Shown in pieces: positions 8,931 through 17,241 of a DNA stretch of 64,000 nt. Within the stretch, counting starts at the first letter, position 1. The number at the start of each line of letters is the position of its first letter. The position numbers and the translations under genes were made by a program. The stretch spans positions 124,001 to 188,000 of the forward strand of contig NZ_JAVRHM010000001.1 of the NCBI RefSeq assembly GCF_031846525.1. Direction: 5' to 3'. A model generated the notes under the pieces. It saw nothing but the letters and a program-made list of their open reading frames with translations, was not told the DNA's origin and made no database searches. The stretch comes from Autumnicola patrickiae (GTDB taxonomy: Bacteria; Bacteroidota; Bacteroidia; Flavobacteriales; Flavobacteriaceae).

Positions 8931-9890
8931 ATGCTAAAAGTAGGCGTTCTGGGTGCTGGGCACCTGGGAAAAATTCATTTGAAACTTCTTAATCAATCTG
9001 GGAAATTTGAACTGGTGGGTTTCTTTGATGCAAACGAAGAAAACGCATCTAAAATTGAAGAGGAATTTGGTTACAAAAAGTTCAGCAGCCTGGATAATCT
9101 AATTGCAAAAGTTGAAGTTGTAGACGTGGTTACTCCCACGCTTTCTCATTTTGAAGTAGCTAAAAAAGTGATTTCCGCAGGGAAACATCTTTTTATTGAA
9201 AAGCCCATTACCAATACCTTTGAAGAAGCTCAGGAACTTATAGCTCTTGCTGAAAAGCACAAAGTTAAAGGGCAGGTTGGTCACGTAGAGCGGTTTAACC
9301 CGGCTTTTCAGGCTGTGGTTTCCCGGATAGAAAACCCAATGTTTATCGAGGCGCATCGCCTGGCGGAATTTAATCCGCGGGGGACAGATGTTCCTGTGGT
9401 GCTGGATTTAATGATTCATGATATTGATGCTATTCTAAGCGTAGTAAAATCTGAAGTGAAAAGTATTAATGCCAGCGGAGTTTCAGTAATAAGTGAAACT
9501 CCAGATATCGCAAATGCACGGATAGAGTTCGAGAACGGCTGCGTCGCGAATTTAACCGCGAGCAGGATTTCACTTAAAAATATGCGGAAATCGAGGTTCT
9601 TTCAACGGGACGCGTATATTTCTGTTGATTTTCTGGAGAAGAAATGTGAGGTTGTAAAAATGAAAGATGTTCCCGAGAACCCTGATGATTACGCGATGAT
9701 CCTTCAAAATGCTGAAGGAGTTAAAAAGCAAATCTATTTTGACAACCCTTCCGTAGCCCCGAATAATGCGATTTTACAGGAACTGGAGACTTTTGCAGAT
9801 GCAATTGAAAACAATACGGAACCAATAGTGACACTGGAACAAGGCGCACGCGCTCTAAAAGTTGCAAATCAGGTGATTGCGAGTTTTTAG
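8931..9890 (+). CDS. Gfo/Idh/MocA-family NAD(P)-dependent oxidoreductase
   Basis: A 319-residue two-domain dehydrogenase: an N-terminal Rossmann fold (VGVLGAGHLGKIHLK), the family EKP motif (GKHLFIEKP) and a C-terminal alpha/beta substrate domain (residues about 125-315) with HVERFNPAF and DLMIHDID. Substrates of the family are usually sugars, inositols or biliverdin-like compounds; none can be assigned here. A possible -7 element (TATTTTTG, 8905-8912) lies 18 nt before the ATG. The next gene encodes another NAD enzyme but is separated by 200 nt containing a repeat. Confidence 0.88.
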   Translation: MLKVGVLGAGHLGKIHLKLLNQSGKFELVGFFDANEENASKIEEEFGYKKFSSLDNLIAKVEVVDVVTPTLSHFEVAKKVISAGKHLFIEKPITNTFEEAQELIALAEKHKVKGQVGHVERFNPAFQAVVSRIENPMFIEAHRLAEFNPRGTDVPVVLDLMIHDIDAILSVVKSEVKSINASGVSVISETPDIANARIEFENGCVANLTASRISLKNMRKSRFFQRDAYISVDFLEKKCEVVKMKDVPENPDDYAMILQNAEGVKKQIYFDNPSVAPNNAILQELETFADAIENNTEPIVTLEQGARALKVANQVIASF

Positions 9891-9929
9891 GAGTTCGGGG
9901 TGCGGAGTTCGTGGTTCGGAGTTCGTAGT

Positions 9930-9954
9930 GTCACGTCGAGCGGAGTCGAGACGC
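9930..9954 (+). repeat. Short copy of the TCGAGCGGAGTCGA repeat arm
   Basis: GTCACGTCGAGCGGAGTCGA followed by GACGC. The same arm occurs at 15278 and 28244, and as the reverse complement inside the larger units (CTCGACTCCGCTCGGGGTGA). It sits in the spacer between the oxidoreductase and 3-hydroxybutyryl-CoA dehydrogenase genes, next to low-complexity GGAGTTCG repeats (9891-9927). Confidence 0.7.
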
Positions 9955-10093
9955 ATTTATTTTGATTTTACGACAGAAGCTTGTCTTGAGCGAGGACTAA
10001 AGAACCAGGAATATCAAAAAATATATTAGTGGATTCTTGGTCAAAAGATGAGTTGAATAACTTAAATTTTATAATTCAAAATTTAAAATTATA

Positions 10094-10984
10094 ATGAAAA
10101 ACATAGCAGTAATAGGTGCAGGAACGATGGGTAACGGAATCGCCCATACCTTCGCGCAGTTTGGATATAAAGTACAGCTGATAGATGTTTCAAAAGAAAA
10201 CCTTCAGCGGGGAATGGATACCATTGCCAAAAACCTGGACAGAATGGTGGCGAAGGAAAAAATTTCCGAAGCTCAAAAAGAGGAAACGCTTAGCAATATT
10301 ACTCAGCAAATCGACATTCCTTCAGGAGTGAAAAATGTGGATCTGGTGGTGGAAGCAGCGACTGAAAATCAAGACCTGAAACTGAAGATTTTCAAACAAC
10401 TGGACGGTAATTGTTCTAAGGATACAATTTTAGCGTCAAATACTTCTTCAATTTCCATAACGCATATAGCTTCCGTGGTTTCTAATCCGGAAAGGGTGAT
10501 TGGGATGCATTTTATGAATCCGGTGCCGGTGATGAAGCTGGTGGAGATCATCCGCGGCTACAATACCAGCGATAAAGTGACCAAAAGCGTGATGGAGCTT
10601 TCAGAAAAACTGAATAAAGTTCCTGTGGAAGTCAATGATTACCCGGGCTTTGTGGCGAACAGGATTTTGATGCCAATGATAAACGAAGCTATTGAAACGC
10701 TTTACAACGGAGTCGCCGGCGTTTACGAAATTGATACGGTGATGAAGCTTGGAATGGCGCACCCAATGGGTCCGCTTCAGTTAGCAGATTTTATAGGGCT
10801 GGATGTTTGCCTTTCTATTCTCGAAGTGATGCACGACGGATTCAAAAATCCGAAGTACGCTCCTTGTCCGTTATTGGTGAATATGGTGAGAGCAGGAAAA
10901 TTTGGAGTGAAATCTGGTGAAGGTTTTTACAATTATTCCGAAAACAAAAAAGCCGAAAAAGTTTCCCCGCAATTCAGTTCGTAA
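10094..10984 (+). CDS. hbd: 3-hydroxybutyryl-CoA dehydrogenase
   Basis: NAD-dependent oxidation of 3-hydroxyacyl-CoA (beta-oxidation, butanoate or phenylacetate-type metabolism), cytosolic. The 296-residue protein shows the dinucleotide-binding IGAGTMGNGIAH, the ELK-like DLVVEAATEN, the catalytic-His signature GMHFMNPVPVMKLVE and NDYPGFVANRILMPMINEA leading into the C-terminal helical domain (GMAHPMGPLQLADFIGLD). This is the single-domain form of about 290 residues (Hbd/PaaH type), not the large FadB fusion. A motif copy (CGAAAATGGCAATTTTCGAC, from 10993) lies just past the stop. Confidence 0.94.
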   Translation: MKNIAVIGAGTMGNGIAHTFAQFGYKVQLIDVSKENLQRGMDTIAKNLDRMVAKEKISEAQKEETLSNITQQIDIPSGVKNVDLVVEAATENQDLKLKIFKQLDGNCSKDTILASNTSSISITHIASVVSNPERVIGMHFMNPVPVMKLVEIIRGYNTSDKVTKSVMELSEKLNKVPVEVNDYPGFVANRILMPMINEAIETLYNGVAGVYEIDTVMKLGMAHPMGPLQLADFIGLDVCLSILEVMHDGFKNPKYAPCPLLVNMVRAGKFGVKSGEGFYNYSENKKAEKVSPQFSS

Positions 10985-11200
10985 TAATATGCCGAAAATG
11001 GCAATTTTCGACCTCTAATTCCGGAAGTGCAGCAAACTTCGGCCTGCGGCCACCTCCCCTTAAAAAATGGGAGGAGCTTTAAAGTGAGAGTTGTTGTTCA
11101 AGGTTTCCGTGGGCCGAGTGCTGGAAAATGCAATTTTATCGTAAACTCTTTAACTTTTAACCCATAACTCATTCCCTTTTTAACTCTTTAACTATAATAA

Positions 11201-12436
11201 TTGGCAGAAATACTTCCATTTAAAGCCGTACGCCCGGCAAAAGCTAAAGCAGGGCTGGTCGTTTCCCGCTCGTATCAGGATTACAGCAAGGCAGAAATTG
11301 CCGCACAGCTGGAAAGTAACCCCTATTCATTTTTGCACATTATCAATCCCGAATATGATCTTCAGGAGAAAAATGTGGGCGGGAATCGGTTTAAGATGAT
11401 CAAAGAACGTTATCTGCAATACAAGGAAGATGGCACGTTTATTAAAGACGAAGAGCCATTTTATTACGTTTACAAAATTGAAACTCCGCAAGACAGCTGC
11501 TGCGGGATTATAGCTGCGGCCAGTGCCAGAGATTACGAGAACAACATCATTAAAAAGCACGAAGATACCATCGCCCACCGGGAAATACTCTTTAAAGAAT
11601 ACCTGCAGGTGGTAGGTTTCAATGCTGAACCTGTGTTACTTACTTTTCAGGATAACAAGATCATTGAGCGGGTAATTTCAGAAACTTTAAACACTGCTAC
11701 CGAAAATGAATTTACCACCGCCGACGGGGAGAAGCATTCGCTATGGAAGATTTCAAATCCTGAAGTTGCTGAAAGTCTGAGGTCAGAATTTGCAAATATC
11801 GGCAGTCTTTATATTGCCGACGGGCATCACCGCTGTGCCTCCTCTGCCCTGCTTGCAAAGGAAAGCCGCGCAAAAAATCCGGAGCATACGGGAAAAGAGC
11901 CCTATAATTACTTTTTAAGCTATATAATTTCTGAGAAAGATTTGAAAATTGACGGCTTCAGCAGGCTGATCAGTGATCTTAATTCTCATTCAAAAGAAGA
12001 GTTTCTTTTTCTTCTGAAGAAAAACTTCAGTATAAAAAACTACGAGGAGAAAATTTTTGTGCCCGCAGAAAAACATCAATTCAGCATGTACCTGGATGGC
12101 CAGTACTATTCACTTCAGCTAAAGAAAACCGGCGTCAGAGCATCCGATTCCCGCAGCCAACTGGATGCAGTGATTCTACACGAAAATATCCTGAAACCGA
12201 TACTTGGAATTCAGGATTTGAGAAATGATAAACGAATTTCCTATTTCCCCGGAACGGACGATAATGTAGAAATTAAGCGGCAGGTAGACAGTGGAAAATT
12301 TGCAGTTGGCTTCGCAATGCTCCCTCCCGGAATAGCTGAAATAAAACAAATTGCAGAGGAAAATTTGACGATGCCGCCAAAAAGTACTTATATTGAACCT
12401 AAACTGCGCAGCGGTCTAACAATTTACGAGTTTTGA
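11201..12436 (+). CDS. DUF1015 family protein
   Basis: A 411-residue cytosolic protein of the conserved DUF1015 family (PF06245). Family features seen: the N-terminal PFKAVRPAKAKAGLVVSRSY, IYRI-like YYVYKIETPQD, IADGHHRCASSALL and the C-terminal IADG/FPGTDD region. The function is unresolved in the literature. The reading starts with TTG at 11201; the peptide from there (MAEILPFKAVRP) matches the family N-terminus and no nearby ATG does. It is followed after 2 nt by yggS, so the two are co-transcribed. Confidence 0.88.
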   Translation: MAEILPFKAVRPAKAKAGLVVSRSYQDYSKAEIAAQLESNPYSFLHIINPEYDLQEKNVGGNRFKMIKERYLQYKEDGTFIKDEEPFYYVYKIETPQDSCCGIIAAASARDYENNIIKKHEDTIAHREILFKEYLQVVGFNAEPVLLTFQDNKIIERVISETLNTATENEFTTADGEKHSLWKISNPEVAESLRSEFANIGSLYIADGHHRCASSALLAKESRAKNPEHTGKEPYNYFLSYIISEKDLKIDGFSRLISDLNSHSKEEFLFLLKKNFSIKNYEEKIFVPAEKHQFSMYLDGQYYSLQLKKTGVRASDSRSQLDAVILHENILKPILGIQDLRNDKRISYFPGTDDNVEIKRQVDSGKFAVGFAMLPPGIAEIKQIAEENLTMPPKSTYIEPKLRSGLTIYEF

Positions 12437-12438
12437 CT

Positions 12439-13098
12439 ATGAAGATTTCTGAAAATATAAAAAAATATAAAGATGAACTACCTGAAAATGTTAAGCTGGT
12501 AGCGATTTCCAAGACCAAGCCCAACGAAGATCTAATGGAAGCTTATGAAGCCGGGCAACGGATTTTTGGTGAAAATAAAATTCAGGAAATGACCGATAAA
12601 TGGGAGAGCCTTCCTAAAGATATTGAGTGGCATATGGTTGGTCATGTTCAGCGAAATAAGGTGAAATATATGGCGCCTTTTGTTGGCCTGATTCATGCTG
12701 TAGATAGTTTGAAGTTGCTGAAGGAAATCAACAAAAGAGCAAAAAATGAAGATCGCAAAATAAAATGCCTCATTCAGATTAAAATAGCCGAAGAAGATTC
12801 GAAATTCGGGATTTCCAGGGAAGAAGCAGAGGGAATTTTGAATTCCGATGTTTATAAAAAAATGGAAAATACAGCGGTAGTCGGGCTTATGGGAATGGCT
12901 ACTTTTACTGAAGATGAAAATCAGGTAAAATCGGAATTTTTGAAATTAAAAGGTATTTTTGACGACTTTAAAGAAAAGTATCCTTCAATTAAAGAACTTT
13001 CCATGGGGATGAGCGGCGATTACAAAATCGCGGTAGAATGTGGATCTACAATGGTGAGGATTGGAAGTAGTATTTTTGGGGAACGGAATTATAATTAA
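12439..13098 (+). CDS. yggS: YggS/PLPBP-family pyridoxal phosphate homeostasis protein
   Basis: Pyridoxal-5'-phosphate-binding TIM-barrel protein involved in vitamin B6 and amino/keto-acid homeostasis. The 219-residue product has the PLP lysine in VKLVAISKTKP, then FGENKIQEM, WHMVGHVQRNK and SMGMSGDYKIAVECGSTMVRIGSSIFG, all diagnostic. I place the start at ATG 12439, two nt after the DUF1015 stop; a TTG at 12433 is possible but would overlap. It sits in the middle of the DUF1015-yggS-exonuclease operon. Confidence 0.93.
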   Translation: MKISENIKKYKDELPENVKLVAISKTKPNEDLMEAYEAGQRIFGENKIQEMTDKWESLPKDIEWHMVGHVQRNKVKYMAPFVGLIHAVDSLKLLKEINKRAKNEDRKIKCLIQIKIAEEDSKFGISREEAEGILNSDVYKKMENTAVVGLMGMATFTEDENQVKSEFLKLKGIFDDFKEKYPSIKELSMGMSGDYKIAVECGSTMVRIGSSIFGERNYN

Positions 13099-13111
13099 AC
13101 AGAGTAAGTTT

Positions 13112-14485
13112 TTGTACGCAGTTTTAGACATAGAAACAACGGGAGGTAAGTACAACGAAGAAGGAGTTACCGAAATTGCCGTTTACAAATTCGACGGCCA
13201 TAAGGTGGTAGATCAATTCATTAGCCTTGTAAATCCCGAGCAGCCTATACAGCCTTTTGTTGTTAATTTAACGGGAATTAATAACGAAATGCTTCGCAAT
13301 GCTCCCAAGTTTTATGAGGTAGCGAAGCGCATTGTGGAAATCACCACAGACTGTATCCTCGTTGCGCATAACGCAAAATTTGATTACCGGATCTTAAGAA
13401 CAGAATTCCGCCGACTCGGATTTGAATACGAGCGTAAATCCCTTTGTACTGTTGAGCTTTCGAAAAAACTTATTCCGGGGCTTCCCTCCTACAGTCTTGG
13501 CAAATTGGTAAGATCCCTGGGGATTCCGCTTAGCGACAGGCACCGTGCCAGCGGTGACGCACAGGCAACAGTGAAACTTTTTAAAATGTTGCTGGCCAAA
13601 GATGTAGAAAAAGATATTCTTAAAGACCACGTTCGGCTGGAACCAAAACGTAATCTGGATACAAAACTTGTCTATCTTCTGGAAGAATTGCCGGCCACTA
13701 CAGGTGTTTACTACCTGCATAATGAGGAAGGCGAAATCATCTACATTGGAAAAAGCAAAAATATCCGGAAACGTGTAAATCAGCATTTTACCAACGACCA
13801 CCATAAGGCGAAGGAAATGCAGAAAGAAGTTTCTTCGGTTTCTTATGAATCCTGCGGAAATGAGCTTATCGCCCTGCTCAAGGAGAATCAGGAAATTAAA
13901 CAGAATAAACCAAAGTACAATAAGGCGCTGAAAAAGAACATTTTCAGTCATGCTTTATATCATAGTACCGACGAGAACGGTTACATTAACTTGCAAATTG
14001 GCAGGGCGAATGGTCGCGAAAACATCACCACCTTTACAAATCTGAGACAAGCAAAAACTTTGCTTAGCAACTGGGTGGAAGAATATCAGTTATGCGAACG
14101 ACTTTCCGGACTTGAAAAAGGCAGCGGAAATTGTTTTAAGTACAGCATCAAAAACTGCTGGGGCGCCTGTATAGATGAGGAAGCTGCAACAGAATATAAT
14201 CAACGCGCAAGAGACCTGATATCGAAATATTCCTATGAGAGTCAGAATATGATGATTATTGGCCGCGGCCGTGATGTAGACGAAAAAAGTGTGCTGCTAA
14301 TTGAAGATGGTGAGTTTAAAGGAATGGGATATTTTAATCTTAACCACCAGGTGAACAATATAGATATTGTAAAGTCCATTATTACTCCCATGAAAAATGA
14401 TCGTGATACGCAGCACATTATTCAGAATTACCTGAGAAAAAATCACAGGTTTAAGATTGTACATTTTTCTGAAGCGGAAAAATAA
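13112..14485 (+). CDS. DEDDh exonuclease fused to a GIY-YIG nuclease domain (UvrC/Cho-like)
   Basis: A bifunctional nuclease, probably in DNA repair. N-terminal DnaQ/epsilon-type exonuclease (residues about 1-165): Exo I LDIETTGG, Exo II-like VAHNAKFDYRIL and Exo III HRASGDAQ. Then a GIY-YIG domain (about 195-275): TGVYYLHNEEGEIIYIGKSKNIRKR with a downstream Glu in LLKENQEIKQNKPKYN, and a C-terminal UvrC/Cho-like region with Cys (NCFKYSIKNCWGAC). The UvrC RNase H-like and HhH domains are absent. I favour a TTG start at 13112, which gives MYAVLDIETTGG; the frame is open to 13061 but would overlap yggS. About 457 residues. Similar exonuclease-GIY-YIG fusions are known in Bacteroidota and Actinobacteria. 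Confidence 0.85.
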   Translation: MYAVLDIETTGGKYNEEGVTEIAVYKFDGHKVVDQFISLVNPEQPIQPFVVNLTGINNEMLRNAPKFYEVAKRIVEITTDCILVAHNAKFDYRILRTEFRRLGFEYERKSLCTVELSKKLIPGLPSYSLGKLVRSLGIPLSDRHRASGDAQATVKLFKMLLAKDVEKDILKDHVRLEPKRNLDTKLVYLLEELPATTGVYYLHNEEGEIIYIGKSKNIRKRVNQHFTNDHHKAKEMQKEVSSVSYESCGNELIALLKENQEIKQNKPKYNKALKKNIFSHALYHSTDENGYINLQIGRANGRENITTFTNLRQAKTLLSNWVEEYQLCERLSGLEKGSGNCFKYSIKNCWGACIDEEAATEYNQRARDLISKYSYESQNMMIIGRGRDVDEKSVLLIEDGEFKGMGYFNLNHQVNNIDIVKSIITPMKNDRDTQHIIQNYLRKNHRFKIVHFSEAEK

Positions 14486-14502
14486 TTTGATGATTTGGAA
14501 AA

Positions 14503-14701
14503 GGCTTCGACAGGCTCAGCCGGACTGGTAAACTTTTTTGTCCCCCTGAGCTTGTCGAAGGGTGGATTTCTATGGGCTTTTTCTTACTGAAGTAAACAAC
14601 CCCTCGACTCCGCCAGGGGTGACATTCGTTTTCTACATCCTGATTCTTATCTCCTGGTTCCTGATTCACGTTAAAATAGAGCCTCCAAAATGGCAATTAT
14701 C
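14503..14701 (+). repeat. Composite repeat unit, copy 1 of the 14.5-kb block
   Basis: The unit contains, in order, an imperfect hairpin with arms CTTCGACAGGCTCAG and CTGAGCTTGTCGAAG, a hairpin-like CCCCTCGACTCCGCCAGGGG followed by TGACATTCG, a run like CTGATTCTTATCTCCTGGTT, and the dispersed motif AAAATGGCAATTATC at its end. Copy 2 follows with a 233-nt period. Confidence 0.85.
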
Positions 14702-14735
14702 ATACTGTAGTTTTCACCACGAATAAAAATAGCAG

Positions 14736-14933
14736 GGCTTCGACAGGCCCAGCCGGACTGGTAACTCATTGTCCCCCTGAGCTTGTCGAAGGGTGGATTT
14801 CTATGGGCTTTTTCTTACTGAAGTAATCAACCCCTCGACTCCGCCCGGGGTGACATTCTTTCCCGACATCCTAGTTCTTGTCTCCTGGTTCCTGATTCCG
14901 TTTTAGATGGCGCCTCTAAAATGGCAATTATCG
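14736..14933 (+). repeat. Composite repeat unit, copy 2 of the 14.5-kb block
   Basis: Aligns with copy 1 over its whole length with scattered substitutions (for example CAGGCCCAG for CAGGCTCAG, and GCCCGGGG for GCCAGGGG). It ends in the same AAAATGGCAATTATC. Confidence 0.85.
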
Positions 14934-15277
14934 ATCTTCTTCATACTTCCCACTTCGTCTCCGTACTTCTAAATACTCTCTTTTCTTTTTCCTTAGATGA
15001 AAAAGAAACAAAAAATCAAGGCTTACGAAACTTTATCTAAATTTTTCATTCGGCATCTAAATTTTATGAACTCGCTATCGTATTTCTGCTAATACCTAAT
15101 TCCTCACAGCTCAAACAGCATAAAATTTTACGCTGCCTTACTTCAAATTTTACGATAAACTTTTGATAGGCCGGTTCACAAAATAGATTTCATAATATGC
15201 TAATTTGAAAATTTGCTAATAAACTTTTTAATTGGGACATTATTCTTTCTATCCTAAATTTGTTTTAGTTCCTTAAT

Positions 15278-15392
15278 GTCACTTCGAGCGGAGTCGAGAA
15301 GCTTTCGTTAGAACTCTATTTTCTACATCCTGGTTCTTGTCTCCTGGTTCCTGATTCACGTTAAAATAGAGCCTCCAAAATGGCAATTATCG
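15278..15392 (+). repeat. Partial composite repeat unit
   Basis: Begins with the inverted arm GTCACTTCGAGCGGAGTCGA, then continues colinearly with the distal half of copies 1 and 2 through ATTCACGTTAAAATAGAGCC to AAAATGGCAATTATCGG. The first hairpin is missing. Confidence 0.8.
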
Positions 15393-15506
15393 GTTTATTT
15401 GTTTCTCATTCCAATAAAGACATCTACTTGCTCCACAAATTCACAAAACACTAAGGCTTTTCAGGTAATTTCTTTAAATTTGGAAGTCTACTAACATAAA
15501 TAGTCC

Positions 15507-16340
15507 TTGAAAGATAATAAACCCACTCCAAAATGGAAATTAAAGCTTCATGAAGTAATTTATGAAGCCGATACGCCAGCAGGAAAATTCTTTGATGTTG
15601 CACTGCTTATCATAATCCTGATAAGTGTTGCGCTGGTGATGCTGGAAAGTGTTCCGGAATATTTTCTAAAGTACTACTGGGAGTTTTATGTTGCAGAATG
15701 GATCATCACGATCATTTTTTCCGTTGAATATATTCTCAGGGTTATTAGCATTAAAAGGCCAAAAGCTTATATTTTCAGTTTCTATGGGATTGTAGACCTG
15801 CTCTCCACCATACCCACTTATATCGGACTTTTTGTTGGCGGAGCAAACCTTCTTTTTGCAATACGGGCGTTAAGACTGCTAAGAATTTTCAGGATTCTGA
15901 AGATTACCCGGTATATTGGGGAATCCAACAAACTTATGGAAGCCCTAAAAAACAGTAGGGCCAAAATTATAGTTTTTCTTTTCGCCGTCCTTATCATCTG
16001 TATTATTGCAGGAACTTTAATGCATCTTGTAGAAGGACCAGAAGGTGGTTTCAATAACATCCCGCTAAGCATTTACTGGTGTATTGTGACCCTCACAACC
16101 GTGGGATTTGGAGATATTGCTCCTGTAACACCTTTAGGAAGGCTTATTGCTTCCTGTATTATGATCACCGGTTACGGAATTATTGCTGTACCCACAGGAA
16201 TTGTAACTTCGGAATACAGCAAAGCTACTTCATTTAAAAAACCCATAAAAAATACCCAGGCCTGCCCGGTTTGCAATGAAACCAAACACCTGGATAACGC
16301 TGAATTTTGCCATAACTGCGGAAACAAACTCAATGCCTGA
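15507..16340 (+). CDS. Voltage-gated K+ channel-like ion transporter with C-terminal zinc ribbon
   Basis: A 277-residue six-helix cation channel subunit. S1 is near residues 25-45 (VALLIIILISVALVML), S4 is an Arg-rich helix (AIRALRLLRIFRILKITR), and the pore helix and selectivity filter read TLTTVGFGD, the K+ signature, followed by S6. The C-terminus carries CPVCNETKHLDNAEFCHNCG, a C-x2-C...C-x2-C zinc-ribbon-like tail that could tetramerise or sense metal or redox state (inference). Start is TTG at 15507. The stop overlaps the miaA start by 8 nt (ATGCCTGA), so the two are translationally coupled. Confidence 0.9.
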   Translation: MKDNKPTPKWKLKLHEVIYEADTPAGKFFDVALLIIILISVALVMLESVPEYFLKYYWEFYVAEWIITIIFSVEYILRVISIKRPKAYIFSFYGIVDLLSTIPTYIGLFVGGANLLFAIRALRLLRIFRILKITRYIGESNKLMEALKNSRAKIIVFLFAVLIICIIAGTLMHLVEGPEGGFNNIPLSIYWCIVTLTTVGFGDIAPVTPLGRLIASCIMITGYGIIAVPTGIVTSEYSKATSFKKPIKNTQACPVCNETKHLDNAEFCHNCGNKLNA

Positions 16341-17241
16341 TCCTTTTCTAATAACCATTGTTGGGCCTACTGCCATTGGTAAAACTGCACTGGGAATAAA
16401 ACTCGCACAGCATTTTGATACTGAAATTCTTTCTGCAGATTCCCGCCAGTTCTTTAAAGAAATGAAGATTGGTACGGCCGTTCCTGAAGAGGAAGAGTTA
16501 CAGGCTGCACCACATCATTTCATTCAGCATATTTCTGTGGAAGAAGAATATTCTGTGGGGGATTTTGAAAGGGATGCGATTGCGAAACTCGAAGAACTTT
16601 TTCAACGGAAAAAAGTTGTGGTGATGGTTGGCGGCAGCGGACTTTATGTTAAAAGTATTCTTGAAGGTCTGGATTATTTTCCGGAAGTTGATCCACAGAT
16701 AAGAGCAGATCTTAACAACGAAAGCCTGGAAAACCTTCAGCGAAAATTGGCAAATTTCGACCCTGACTATTATCAAAAAGTAGATGCTGAAAATCCGCAC
16801 CGACTCATACGCGCACTGGAAATTTGCATTGGAACCGGCAAAACCTATTCTTCATTTTTAAACAGAAAAAAAGAACCGCGAAATTTCCGAAGTATACAAA
16901 TAGGACTCACGGCAGAAAGGGAAAAAATTTATGAGCGCATTAATCTAAGGGTTGATAAAATGATGGAAACCGGCTTGCCTGAAGAGGCCAAAAAGCTTTT
17001 TCCGAAGCGACATTTAAACGCACTGAATACCGTTGGCTATAAAGAGCTTTTTCTACACCTGGAAGGAAAAATTTCTGAAGAAGAAGCAGTAGCCGAAATA
17101 AAAAAAAACACCCGCCGTTTTGCTAAAAGGCAGCTTACCTGGTTCAAAAAAGATACTGCTATAGCATGGTTTAAAAACACCACACCACCGGAAGAAATTA
17201 TAGCTTACGCAGAAAAGCAGATTAAAGATTCCTCACAATAA
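16333..17241 (+). CDS. miaA: tRNA dimethylallyltransferase
   Basis: Transfers a dimethylallyl group to A37 of tRNAs reading UNN codons, such as the tRNA-Ser(TGA) in this window. The 302-residue protein has the P-loop GPTAIGKT, SADSRQFFKEMKIGTAVP, the HHFI substrate-pocket segment, GGSGLYVKSILEGLD and TRRFAKRQLTWFKKD, all characteristic. ATG 16333 gives the P-loop near residue 10 as usual; the open frame from 16276 overlaps the channel gene and is not needed. It converges with the giant surface-protein gene, the two overlapping by 20 nt at their 3' ends with no terminator between them. Confidence 0.95.
   Translation: MPDPFLITIVGPTAIGKTALGIKLAQHFDTEILSADSRQFFKEMKIGTAVPEEEELQAAPHHFIQHISVEEEYSVGDFERDAIAKLEELFQRKKVVVMVGGSGLYVKSILEGLDYFPEVDPQIRADLNNESLENLQRKLANFDPDYYQKVDAENPHRLIRALEICIGTGKTYSSFLNRKKEPRNFRSIQIGLTAEREKIYERINLRVDKMMETGLPEEAKKLFPKRHLNALNTVGYKELFLHLEGKISEEEAVAEIKKNTRRFAKRQLTWFKKDTAIAWFKNTTPPEEIIAYAEKQIKDSSQ

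Larger units (their letters stand above)
14486..15506. other. Gene-free kilobase filled with composite repeats
   Basis: There is no credible coding sequence between the exonuclease and channel genes. The block holds two near-identical composite repeat units in tandem (14503-14701, 14736-14933), then about 340 nt of low-complexity AT-rich sequence, then a partial third unit (15278-15392). Short reading frames here translate repeat DNA and are not genes. Confidence 0.8.

Noticed and set aside
14451..14696. An 81-codon minus-strand frame over the end of the exonuclease gene.
   Set aside because: It overlaps the exonuclease gene and otherwise translates repeat DNA.
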